The position numbers and the translations under genes are program-made. This document shows, piece by piece, positions 44,651 to 54,386 of a DNA stretch of 64,000 nucleotides (position 1 is the first letter of the stretch; each line of letters begins with the position of its first letter). The notes beneath the pieces were generated by a model. That model was not told where the DNA came from. It was given only the letters and a program-made list of their open reading frames with translations, and ran no database searches. Origin of the DNA: an uncultured Pelagibacteraceae bacterium (lineage in GTDB: Bacteria > Pseudomonadota > Alphaproteobacteria > Pelagibacterales > Pelagibacteraceae); NCBI GenBank assembly GCA_902542235.1, contig CACBTT010000006.1, positions 1-64,000 on the forward strand, in the 5' to 3' direction.

Positions 44651-45780
44651 TGTTAAGAGAAAGAATACAAGCAAGCAATTATAGTTTTTTAGATAAACTA
44701 AAATCTGTCGACTATTTATTAATTTTATTAATTATTGCCATAGGATCAATTAGTGTATTTGCAATTTACTCTACCGAGGGTGGAAAATTTTCTTTTTATA
44801 CTAAAAATCATATTATTAGATTATCTGTATTTTTTAGTTTATTTTTAGTTTTATCTTTTGTGAGAGTTTCAACTTGGTATAAAAATGCTTATTTATTTTA
44901 TATTGTTGGATTAATTCTTTTAATAACTGTTTTAATTTTTGGAATTTCAGCATCTGGAGCTACTAGGTGGATAAACTTATACTTTTTAAATTTACAGCCA
45001 TCTGAGCTAATGAAGATTGCTGTTATAATATGTTTTGCAAGATATTATCATAGAATTCAAAGCTCAGATATTCAAAGCTATAAATTTTTAATTCAGCCTA
45101 TTATACTCTTAATAATTCCTTGTTATCTGGTGATACAGCAGCCAGATTTAGGGACTTCCATTTTAATTGCAGGAAGTGGTATAGCTATAATCTGGTTGGC
45201 AGGCCTAAACATAAAATACTTTGTTTATTCTGGATTATTAATATTAGTCTCCTTACCTTTTGCTATATCCATTTTAAAACCATATCAAAAATCTAGAATT
45301 TTAACTTTTTTTAATCCAGATAGAGATCCCTTAGGGGCCGGATATCAAATAATTCAATCAAAAATAGCTATTGGATCTGGTGGTTTTTTTGGAAAAGGAT
45401 ATTTAAAAGGAACTCAAAGTTATCTTGAGTTTTTACCTGAAAAACATACCGACTTTATATTTACACTTTTTTCAGAAGAGTTCGGGTTTCTTGGATCAAT
45501 TATACTTTTATTTCTATATATATTGCTAATTTATAGAATAATAAATGTTGGGCTGGTCTCTAGAAGCTTCTTTGCAAAATTATATTGTTTTGGTTTTGCT
45601 ACAGCAATTTTCTTATATGTATTTGTTAATATAGCAATGGTTTTAGGAATGCTACCAATTGTCGGCGCACCATTACCTATAATGTCTTATGGTGGATCAT
45701 CTTTATTATCTATAATGTTGGGCTTAAGCATTGTTATGAGTTGTAAAATATACAATCAGGAACAAATATCAGTATATTAG
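44650..45780 (+). CDS. rodA: Rod shape-determining protein RodA (SEDS family)
   Basis: LQPSELMKIA, QQPDLGTSILI, PLPIMSYGGSSLLSIML. Confidence 0.97.
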   Translation: MLRERIQASNYSFLDKLKSVDYLLILLIIAIGSISVFAIYSTEGGKFSFYTKNHIIRLSVFFSLFLVLSFVRVSTWYKNAYLFYIVGLILLITVLIFGISASGATRWINLYFLNLQPSELMKIAVIICFARYYHRIQSSDIQSYKFLIQPIILLIIPCYLVIQQPDLGTSILIAGSGIAIIWLAGLNIKYFVYSGLLILVSLPFAISILKPYQKSRILTFFNPDRDPLGAGYQIIQSKIAIGSGGFFGKGYLKGTQSYLEFLPEKHTDFIFTLFSEEFGFLGSIILLFLYILLIYRIINVGLVSRSFFAKLYCFGFATAIFLYVFVNIAMVLGMLPIVGAPLPIMSYGGSSLLSIMLGLSIVMSCKIYNQEQISVY

Positions 45781-47070
45781 CTACTTTCCATCTATAGCAA
45801 CAATTGTTAAATCATCTTTTTGTATGTGTCCTGCGCCAAGAATATCATCAATCATTGTTTTAAGTCTGTCGTTGATCGCTGTTGATTGATATTTTTTAAT
45901 ATAATTTTCAAAGCCTTCTGATCCTAACATTTCTCCACTTGGATTTTTTATCTCAGTAATTCCATCTGTAAAAATATACATTGAGCTATTTTCGAAAGGG
46001 ATAGTGTGTTCTGGATATTTTGTTTTTGGCATTATACCTAGTGGTGGCCCAGCTTCTGAAAAATTACTAAAAGTTCCATCAGCTGACAATATTAATGGTG
46101 GTTCATGACCTGCACTAGATAATAATAGTTCTTTTTTATTTGAGTCGTATATTCCAATTAACATAGTAACAAACATCCCTCTTGAAATAGTCTCGCATAT
46201 TTCATTATTTAATTGAAATAGTAAATTAGATGCAGAAAAATTGGTTTTACTTAAGCATCTGTACAAACTAGAAGCTTTAGACATTAAGAGTGATGACTTA
46301 ATCCCTTTTCCAGATACATCCGCAACCCCGAATCCATATTTACCATCTCCTAAATCAGAAAAATTATAAAAATCTCCAGAAACAACTTTTGCTGGTATAT
46401 TTATTCCTGAAATTGGAAAATCTTTCTCTTTATTTCTAGATAATAAAGATCTTTGAATTTCTCCTACAATTTCTACTTCTTTTTGAATTTTATTTTTTTC
46501 TACCATTTCTTTAGCCATCTTTGCATTTCTAATTGCTAAAGCTGCAGGAGCCGAAAGTGTTTCTAAAAGTTTTCTGTCATCTTCTATAAATAATTTATCT
46601 TCAGTTTTTTTATTTAAACAATGAATAACCCCAATACATTCATTTGCTGCAATTAAAGGTGAGCATAAAACTGAATATGTTGTAAAATTTGTTTTATTAT
46701 CTAAATCAAAATAAAATTCTGCTATCTCTCGAACATCCTTTCTTACATTACCAACACGAATACATTTTCTTTGCTGCACGGCTTTACCCATAACGCCATC
46801 TTTTAAGTCCAATTCATACTCATCTAAATAATCTTGATGAAGCGAAGCAATACATTCAAATTTTTTCTTTTGCTCGTTAATTAGAAAAATGTTTGCAGCT
46901 TCTGCATTCAGTCTTGCAATGATAACTCGTAATGCATTCATTAGGGTGTCGTTTAAATCAAGAGAGAGAGCAAAGTCCTGATTCATTTTTGTAACAAGTT
47001 CTAAATCGACATTAACTTGTTCAGCTTCTTTTTTAGGTTCAATCGGTTTTTTTGATTTAAATAGAAACAT
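45781..47070 (-). CDS. GAF-domain PP2C/SpoIIE-type (RsbU-like) serine phosphatase
   Basis: GAF region followed by VSGDFYNFSDLGDGKYGFGVADVSGKGIKSSLLMS, SSAGHEPPLIL, FTDGITEI. Confidence 0.88.
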   Translation of the reverse strand: MFLFKSKKPIEPKKEAEQVNVDLELVTKMNQDFALSLDLNDTLMNALRVIIARLNAEAANIFLINEQKKKFECIASLHQDYLDEYELDLKDGVMGKAVQQRKCIRVGNVRKDVREIAEFYFDLDNKTNFTTYSVLCSPLIAANECIGVIHCLNKKTEDKLFIEDDRKLLETLSAPAALAIRNAKMAKEMVEKNKIQKEVEIVGEIQRSLLSRNKEKDFPISGINIPAKVVSGDFYNFSDLGDGKYGFGVADVSGKGIKSSLLMSKASSLYRCLSKTNFSASNLLFQLNNEICETISRGMFVTMLIGIYDSNKKELLLSSAGHEPPLILSADGTFSNFSEAGPPLGIMPKTKYPEHTIPFENSSMYIFTDGITEIKNPSGEMLGSEGFENYIKKYQSTAINDRLKTMIDDILGAGHIQKDDLTIVAIDGK

Positions 47071-47238
47071 TTATTTAACTAGTATTTTAAACAATTTTTG
47101 GTAAATTTTTCAACAATGGAGATTATAATTAATACACCTAATTTATACATCCACCTTCAGGATGCCGTACTAATGGTTCAATATGTAATTGATGGATTGA
47201 TTCACATTACATCAAACATTAAATTATAGTCATATTCT

Positions 47239-48045
47239 GTGGATCTAATATTTGTAATTATTCTCGGTGGCCTTTGGGGTAGTTTTGCTAATGTTTGTAT
47301 CTATAGACTACCTAAAGGCAAAGGGGTTGTATCAGGAAGATCATTTTGTCCAAACTGCAAAAAATTAATTACTTGGAAAGATAATATTCCTATAATTTCA
47401 TTTCTATTTTTAAACGGTAAATGTAGAAATTGTAAAAAAAAAATTTCACCTCAGTATTTATTAATCGAATTAATAGCTATTGTGTACTTTTTAGTGATTT
47501 ATTACTTATTTGGTATCACTATAACTACCTTGTTGTTTTTAATTTTGGGATTGTCTTTTATTATAATCTTCTTCATAGATTTAAAGCATTATATCATTCC
47601 TAATGTATTAACGTTTTCTTTAATGATTGTTGGTTTTATAAAATCTTTTGATCCAAATTTAAATCCAATTTTTCCAAATTTTATTAATTCTTTAATTGGA
47701 GGAATTTTTGGATATTTACTTATTTGGACGATAATAACATTTTATAATTCAATTAGTAAGTTAAACAGAAAACATGACTTTTTTAAAAATATATTTAGAC
47801 AAAATGAAGGTATGGGTTTGGGTGATGCAAAACTTTTATCAGTAATTGGTTTTTGGTTTGGATGGATCTCGATACCATTCGTAATATTTTTATCTTCAAT
47901 AATTGCTTTGTTATTTGTAATCCCTAGTCTAATTAAAAAATCGAAAAAACTTTCATCACAGATACCATTTGGTCCTTACATCATTATTGGCACATTGATA
48001 TATTTAATTTTTGAAAGTAATATTCAATCTGTAATTTTTTATTAA
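47239..48045 (+). CDS. pilD: Type IV prepilin peptidase (GTG start)
   Basis: GSFANVCIYRLP, CPNCKK..CRNCKK, DLKHYIIPN and GMGLGDAKLL catalytic Asp motifs. Confidence 0.95.
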   Translation: MDLIFVIILGGLWGSFANVCIYRLPKGKGVVSGRSFCPNCKKLITWKDNIPIISFLFLNGKCRNCKKKISPQYLLIELIAIVYFLVIYYLFGITITTLLFLILGLSFIIIFFIDLKHYIIPNVLTFSLMIVGFIKSFDPNLNPIFPNFINSLIGGIFGYLLIWTIITFYNSISKLNRKHDFFKNIFRQNEGMGLGDAKLLSVIGFWFGWISIPFVIFLSSIIALLFVIPSLIKKSKKLSSQIPFGPYIIIGTLIYLIFESNIQSVIFY

Positions 48046-48059
48046 TCAAAATAATTTAT

Positions 48060-48938
48060 ATGTTTGAAAATATAATATCAAATACCTCTAAAACTATAGT
48101 TGGCAATGTAGATAAAATTAAATTAACTCTAGCCGCAATCATTTCTGAAGGAAGTATTTTAATTGAAGATTATCCTGGCTCAGGAAAAACTACATTTGCT
48201 AAAGCAATTACATCAAGCTTAGGACTAAATTTTAAAAGAATTCAATTTACATCTGATTTACTGCCAAGTGATGTTCTTGGATTTAATATTTTATCAGAAG
48301 ATAAGTTAAAATTTCAGAAAGGTCCTATTTTTACAAATATTGTTTTGGCTGATGAACTAAATAGGGGAAGCCCAAAAGCTCAAAGTGCATTCTTAGAAGC
48401 AATGGAAGAAAAAAATGTTACAATAGATGGTGAAAGCCATAATTTACCAGAACCATTTTTTGTAATTGCAACTCAAAATCCTATGGATACTTCTGGAACA
48501 AGTTCTTTACCAGACTCACAGTTAGATCGATTCATGATCTCTTATTCTTTGTCTGATTTAGATCAAAATGAAAAAATTTTAATGTTAAAAAAGAATATTT
48601 CTTTCTCAAATTCTATAAGTAAAAAAATTAATTGGTCTCAAATTAATAATAAAAAAAATGAAATAACTTTAAAAGATGAAATTTATGAATATGTTGTTGA
48701 AATAGAGCAAACAATAAAAGCTTTAGGGCAAAATATATATATTTCAGCAAGGTGTATGAAGCAAATAATTGACTTAGCTAAAGGCTGGGCAATTGTTAAT
48801 GAAAAAGAGTATGTTTCTCATCAAGATATAAAAGACACAATACCTCATATTTTAAGGCACAGAATTAAGTTTTTAAATCAACAGGATAAACTTAATTATG
48901 TTAATAAAGAAATCCTTGAAAAAATTAATATTGGATAA
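48060..48938 (+). CDS. MoxR-family AAA+ ATPase
   Basis: EDYPGSGKTTFAKAI, DELNRGSPKAQSAFLEAMEE, ATQNPMDTSGTSSLPDSQLDRFM. Confidence 0.95.
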   Translation: MFENIISNTSKTIVGNVDKIKLTLAAIISEGSILIEDYPGSGKTTFAKAITSSLGLNFKRIQFTSDLLPSDVLGFNILSEDKLKFQKGPIFTNIVLADELNRGSPKAQSAFLEAMEEKNVTIDGESHNLPEPFFVIATQNPMDTSGTSSLPDSQLDRFMISYSLSDLDQNEKILMLKKNISFSNSISKKINWSQINNKKNEITLKDEIYEYVVEIEQTIKALGQNIYISARCMKQIIDLAKGWAIVNEKEYVSHQDIKDTIPHILRHRIKFLNQQDKLNYVNKEILEKINIG

Positions 48939-49852
48939 TGGAAGTCCAGTCCAGACCTTTTAGCTTTAATTTCAAAAGTTTCCTTAATTTTAAAAAAGAT
49001 GCGAAAATTTATATTTATCCCAATCTTAATGGCTTAGGCTTAGGCTTATTTATTTTTTTTTGTTTTTTAATCTCAGTATTTTATGAAAATAATTCTGGAC
49101 TATTAATTTCAATAGTAATTTTCTTTGTTTTTTTTATATCATTATTCATTTCACACCAAAATATTAGTAAGCTCGATTTTATATGCAAGGAAGAGTATTT
49201 AGTTGAAGCAGAAACTGTAAATTCAATTAGTTTTCAAATCTTAAATTCGTCAAAAGAAAAAAAAATTAATATTGATATAGAATACAATAAAAAAAACGTT
49301 GGTAATTACAGTTTTAATGACAGACTTAATTTTTTTAAAATAGAGTATAAAAATAAATTTAGAGGCAAATCTTATTTTAATCCAATAACACTTAAATCGA
49401 TTTATCCCTTTGGAGTGATTCGAACTAAAGTTATTTTTAATCCAAAGAGTGAAATAATTATTTATCCAAAAAAAGTTCTTCCAAGCGACGAATTATTAAA
49501 AGAATTTAAAATAATAAATATCATTAATGCAGATGAATTTGATGGAATTGATGAATTTAAAAATGGAGATAGTTTTTCAAAAATTGCATGGAAAAAATCG
49601 ATAATTAGCGATAAGAGATATGTAAAAACTTTCAGCGATACTGAAAAATTGTCAAATCTAATTTTAGATTTAGATAAGTATCCGCATATTGAATTTGAAA
49701 AATTACTAAATTACTCATCTTATATAGTTAATTATTGTTACGAAAAAAAATTGAACTTGAAAATAAAGCATAAAGAACAAGAACTATACCTTAACGATAA
49801 CAATCATTCTTTAAATCGAATATTAAAATATTTAGCCAATGTTAAAAATTAA
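48938..49852 (+). CDS. DUF58-domain protein
   Basis: Two N-terminal TMs; D(E)FKNGDSFSKIAWKKS variant of the DUF58 motif; lies between MoxR and transglutaminase genes. Confidence 0.85.
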   Translation: MEVQSRPFSFNFKSFLNFKKDAKIYIYPNLNGLGLGLFIFFCFLISVFYENNSGLLISIVIFFVFFISLFISHQNISKLDFICKEEYLVEAETVNSISFQILNSSKEKKINIDIEYNKKNVGNYSFNDRLNFFKIEYKNKFRGKSYFNPITLKSIYPFGVIRTKVIFNPKSEIIIYPKKVLPSDELLKEFKIINIINADEFDGIDEFKNGDSFSKIAWKKSIISDKRYVKTFSDTEKLSNLILDLDKYPHIEFEKLLNYSSYIVNYCYEKKLNLKIKHKEQELYLNDNNHSLNRILKYLANVKN

Positions 49853-51734
49853 TAATTACAATTTATCAGTATTTACTTTTCTGCTTTTACTTTTGTGTAC
49901 TTTTTCACTATCAGCGGATTTAACATTAAATAATAAATTATTTTGGTTTGTTGTATTTATTTTCAATCTTCTATTTTTCCAAATTAATATAAAATTAAAA
50001 AGTTTAATCTTAGGTATTATTGCAATAGGTGCGATTTATATTCAGCTTATTTTTAATCAGTATGTGTTCTCAGAGGAATTTTTCCTAAACTGTTTAGCAA
50101 TACTATTGATCATGAAGTTTTCAGAATTAAAAAATAAAAATAACAAACTATCATTCAGCTTGATTTGTTTAATAATATCGGTTGCAAGTCTTATCAAAGG
50201 TCAAGATATACTAAGCACCTTATTAAGTTTTACTATTGTAATATTGGTCATAATAAATATGTATCTAATTCAGCAAAAGGAATTGTTAGATTTTAATATT
50301 AAAAATATATTTAAATATTTAGGATTTGGATTAAGTATTTTCCCATTTATTATTATATTTTACTTAGTTTTCCCACGTGCAGAAATAAATTTTAGACTAT
50401 TTAATCCAGCATCAAGCTCTCTTGGTATTCCAGACAGTATTAATCTTGGATCGTTCAGTGAGTTTTCAAATTCAGAAGAAGATGTTTTTACTCTTATAAA
50501 TAACAATTTTAAAAAGGAAGAACTATATTTTAGGGTTAAAATTTTTGATTACATGGAGGAAGACAAATCCTGGAGACCTTCTTCAAATTACTATTTATTT
50601 GAAAAATATAAATCATCTTTTAAAGTCAAAGATGGTAGAGAACTAAATCAAACCTACCAGATAATTTTAGAACCTTTTAAAAAGAAATGGATTCCAAGTT
50701 TAAAAAATTCAAAATTAATCTCTAATAATATTGAGATATCAGAAGATTATTTTAATCAAATTTATGTTAGCAGAGATTTAATTGATCGAAAAAAACAAAT
50801 AAGTTTTAAAAGATATAAAACTAATTTCTTTTTAGGAGAGGATTTAAAAGAATATTATACAAAAACTCCATCTAATATATCAAATAGACTTCAAAAATGG
50901 GTATTAAATAACAATACTTCAACACCGGCAGAATTTTTAAACAAGTTATACAATAATTTTTCTGATGGAACTTATTATTATAATCTAAGTCCTCAAAATT
51001 TTTCTGGTAATGATTATGAAAACTTTTTCTTTAATCTTAAAGAAGGGTATTGCGAATATTATGCTGGAACATTTGTTCTTCTTGCAAGACTTGCAAATAT
51101 ACCAAGTAGAATTGTAACAGGTTATTATGGAGGTGAATTAAATGATGTAGGAGACTTTTACAAATTTAAACAAAAAGATACTCATGCTTGGGCAGAGGTT
51201 TGGCTAAATGATAAAGGTTGGGTAAGAATAGATCCGACCAAAGCAATTCCTGACAGCAATGTCAGAAATACACTTAATAATATTTTTTCAAATGAACAAT
51301 TCTCATCAAATAGTTTGTTTTCATCTAATTTTTTTAAAAAAATGAGTTATTACTTTAATTATGCTGATTTTGTATGGACGAAGCATTTATTATCATATGA
51401 TGATAATGAACGGAAAAATTTTATTAAAGAATTGTTAAATCTTAACTTTTCTAAAATATACATTTGGATATTTATACCTTTGTTTTTATTTTTATTAATT
51501 AAATTTTTTTTCAATTTAAACAGCAAAAATATTATGAAATTTTATTTGTATTTAATTTTATTAGGAAAAAGAAAAAAATTTAAGATATTGAAATCTGATA
51601 CAATTCAACAGATTTACTTAAAGCTTCCAGAACTTCAAAAAAATAAATATAACAAATTTTTTAAAGCATTTGAGATTAATAAGTACTCAAGCACAAATAT
51701 TAGTATTGTTAAGTCTTTAAAATCAATTTTTTAG
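49839..51734 (+). CDS. TgpA-like membrane transglutaminase (DUF3488/transglutaminase core)
   Basis: Multiple N-terminal TMs; GYCEYYAGTFVLLARLANIPSRIVTGYYGGE...HAWAEVWLNDKGWVRIDPT. Confidence 0.92.
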   Translation: MLKINNYNLSVFTFLLLLLCTFSLSADLTLNNKLFWFVVFIFNLLFFQINIKLKSLILGIIAIGAIYIQLIFNQYVFSEEFFLNCLAILLIMKFSELKNKNNKLSFSLICLIISVASLIKGQDILSTLLSFTIVILVIINMYLIQQKELLDFNIKNIFKYLGFGLSIFPFIIIFYLVFPRAEINFRLFNPASSSLGIPDSINLGSFSEFSNSEEDVFTLINNNFKKEELYFRVKIFDYMEEDKSWRPSSNYYLFEKYKSSFKVKDGRELNQTYQIILEPFKKKWIPSLKNSKLISNNIEISEDYFNQIYVSRDLIDRKKQISFKRYKTNFFLGEDLKEYYTKTPSNISNRLQKWVLNNNTSTPAEFLNKLYNNFSDGTYYYNLSPQNFSGNDYENFFFNLKEGYCEYYAGTFVLLARLANIPSRIVTGYYGGELNDVGDFYKFKQKDTHAWAEVWLNDKGWVRIDPTKAIPDSNVRNTLNNIFSNEQFSSNSLFSSNFFKKMSYYFNYADFVWTKHLLSYDDNERKNFIKELLNLNFSKIYIWIFIPLFLFLLIKFFFNLNSKNIMKFYLYLILLGKRKKFKILKSDTIQQIYLKLPELQKNKYNKFFKAFEINKYSSTNISIVKSLKSIF

Positions 51735-54371
51735 TAAAAGATTTCTCTCTGTTTTGAGTTTATTATTTTCTTTGATTAATTGAATAATCATTTCTTTCAT
51801 TATTCTATTCTCCTCAACTGCTCTACCAGTTATCTCAGCCAATCTCTCATTTTCCTTAGCTAATTGTAATTGATCAAACAATTTTTCTAGTTCAGGATCA
51901 ATTGGTAGTCCCTCTATCTTCTTGTTTATATTGTTTTGAATTTTCTTAGTTAAAGAAATATTTACAGCGCTATCTTTAAGTCCATTTTGTTCATTAAATT
52001 CAAGATTAAAGTTTAGGCCAAAATTTTCATTATTTTTGCTGATATTTAAACCTGCTTTAATAGCTAAATCATCATCCATATAATGAACAGCATCTTTCCT
52101 TTCTCCGTCTGCAATTATATCTATTTTTTCACTTAAAGTTTTATTTATAGATAAGCCCGTATAAGGTTTAAGAACAAACCCATTTTCAAAAGACTTTGAA
52201 TATTCAACATTAAAACCTGTGGATAATACTTGATCTACTGCATCATCAACAGAAAGATCTCCATCTGTAAAAGATGTTAAGTAAGTAGGAAGTCTCTTTA
52301 AACCATATTTGCCGTCTACCTCAATATTTAAACTCTGACTGTTATCTATTTCAAATTCTCTTGAAGCTTTATAATTAACAGCAGCAAACTGGCCAAAATC
52401 TTCTTTTAAAATTGTCTGTTTTGTTTCAGTTTCAAGATCTAAATATTTATTTTGTGTTAATCCAACCATTGAAACAACAGAAAATTTATATTTCTCATAT
52501 CCACTTTCTTTTTTTAAACCAATAGCCAAGTTTTCACTATCTAAAGCCTCGCCATTATTAAATTTTGCTTGCTGACTAGAATAACTTAAGAACGGAGTAA
52601 AATTGTCGTCTTCAATTTTAAAGTCTCCGGTTACACCAGATGTTTGATTGCTATAAATATTATTTCTTTTTTTTATTGAATAATATCCACTAGATTTTTT
52701 TTCTTCTGAAACTGAATTAAAAATATCATTTAAATTAGATAAAAATATTTCAGATCGATACTTTTTGTTATGACTATCAATATCTAAATCTTCACCATAA
52801 ACATATAAAAAACCATTAGTTTCTGAATTATCTGCATCTGGATCACTGTTACTATCTAATATTTCATAGGTATCATTTCCACAAAGATTATTTGTGATTA
52901 CCATATTTGTCTTATTATGAATTTCTATTTTTTGATCTTTTGAAATACTGCAATCTAATGTCATGGTAGTAGTGGTACTATTTAATTCAATTTCACCAAC
53001 ATAAGTGCCTTCACCTTTAGTAACTATTTCTAATCCTGTGTTATTTGAATTTGCCATAACAATAGAATTGTCACCTCCTGAAATAGTTCCTGAATTATTA
53101 ATTGTTAAGTCATCAAAGTTTTTATTGGCGTGATAATCTCCAATTTTAATTCCGTCTGCATCACCATTAATTGCGCTAATTGTTCCAAAATTATTTAGAA
53201 CTACATTTTCACCAGCTTCTACAGATGTTGAATCGTTACCAAATCCAATTCCAAAGTGACCTGTATTATTCTCACCTGTTGATGTTATCGTTCCATGATT
53301 ATTTATGGTAAGGTTCTTTGTTCTACCAGCTCCAATAGCAGATGTTGATGATTTTATTGTTCCAGTATTGTCGATAGTTGTTCCACCAGTGTTTCTAGCT
53401 ATTTGTATTGCCGCTCCAAACGTCGACTCTATAGTTCCACTATTAGTAATGGTGTGAGCGTCGTCACTATCTCCTTGTCTATCAATAAGAATCGTGCCTG
53501 TATTAGTACCTGTATTTGTTGAGCTGATTGTTCCTGAATTTGTAAATGTAACTCCAGAGCACTCTCTACAATAAAAAGTATTCCTATCTGAAGTTATTGT
53601 TCCACGATTATCTATTGTAATATTTGATCCATTTTCAGCTAGTATACCATATCTACCTGCACTCTCGATTGTTCCTCCCTCATAATTTATAATTTCACTA
53701 TCTGTAAGATATTTTGCGATAATTGGGTTATTACCTGATGTAGATTTAATTGTTCCTCCGTCATAGTTATAAATTTTAACACCTCGACTTCGTGGGTTTC
53801 CTCCTCCTCCAGTGCCTAACAAAATTGTTCCTTGTGTTGCACTAATCATGCCGTGATTATGCAATATTACCCCAACTGCAGTAGAGCCCGAGGATGATAA
53901 ACTAGATTGACAATTATCGTTATTTCCAGCCTTATTGCACCAACCAACATTTCGACCCTCAATCGCATTTCCTGCTTCAGCGCTAATTGTGGCACCCGCA
54001 TTATTTGTGATTGTTATATTTTCTGCGTAATCTATATAAATTCCTTCATTATTGTCTGAGTTGATAGTTCCATTATTAGTTATTGTTGTATTTAAAGATG
54101 ATTGAGCATGAATTGCTTTTTGTTTATTAGTTCCATCTTCAGTTTCAATTGTTCCATCATTTGTAATCTGAACTCCAGTTTCATCCTCTAGATCAACAGC
54201 CTTATGGTCATTGTAGGTAATAGAACCAGCAGAAGTAACATTTAAAATATCATCATCTGCACAAGCTAGTTGGTTCGTTGATGCACTAGCTATTGTTGTT
54301 AAACAAGGACCAGCATAACTTATGGAACTAAATAAAAAGAATAAGACTATACTAAGTAAAATCTTTTTCAT
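51723..54371 (-). CDS. Autotransporter-like surface protein: beta-helix passenger, barrel-like region, C-terminal coiled coil
   Basis: Signal peptide; many TI(T/D)N(S/H)GTI-type repeats; barrel-like strands; terminal ~75 aa coiled-coil-like tail. Confidence 0.75.
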   Translation of the reverse strand: MKKILLSIVLFFLFSSISYAGPCLTTIASASTNQLACADDDILNVTSAGSITYNDHKAVDLEDETGVQITNDGTIETEDGTNKQKAIHAQSSLNTTITNNGTINSDNNEGIYIDYAENITITNNAGATISAEAGNAIEGRNVGWCNKAGNNDNCQSSLSSSGSTAVGVILHNHGMISATQGTILLGTGGGGNPRSRGVKIYNYDGGTIKSTSGNNPIIAKYLTDSEIINYEGGTIESAGRYGILAENGSNITIDNRGTITSDRNTFYCRECSGVTFTNSGTISSTNTGTNTGTILIDRQGDSDDAHTITNSGTIESTFGAAIQIARNTGGTTIDNTGTIKSSTSAIGAGRTKNLTINNHGTITSTGENNTGHFGIGFGNDSTSVEAGENVVLNNFGTISAINGDADGIKIGDYHANKNFDDLTINNSGTISGGDNSIVMANSNNTGLEIVTKGEGTYVGEIELNSTTTTMTLDCSISKDQKIEIHNKTNMVITNNLCGNDTYEILDSNSDPDADNSETNGFLYVYGEDLDIDSHNKKYRSEIFLSNLNDIFNSVSEEKKSSGYYSIKKRNNIYSNQTSGVTGDFKIEDDNFTPFLSYSSQQAKFNNGEALDSENLAIGLKKESGYEKYKFSVVSMVGLTQNKYLDLETETKQTILKEDFGQFAAVNYKASREFEIDNSQSLNIEVDGKYGLKRLPTYLTSFTDGDLSVDDAVDQVLSTGFNVEYSKSFENGFVLKPYTGLSINKTLSEKIDIIADGERKDAVHYMDDDLAIKAGLNISKNNENFGLNFNLEFNEQNGLKDSAVNISLTKKIQNNINKKIEGLPIDPELEKLFDQLQLAKENERLAEITGRAVEENRIMKEMIIQLIKENNKLKTERNLLLKN

Positions 54372-54386
54372 AATTAAATATTTGGA

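Noticed and set aside
53000-54200. Repeat-rich DNA considered as a CRISPR or tandem array
   Set aside because: The repeats are degenerate and in frame, encoding NSGTI-type beta-helix rungs; no constant-length repeat/spacer structure.
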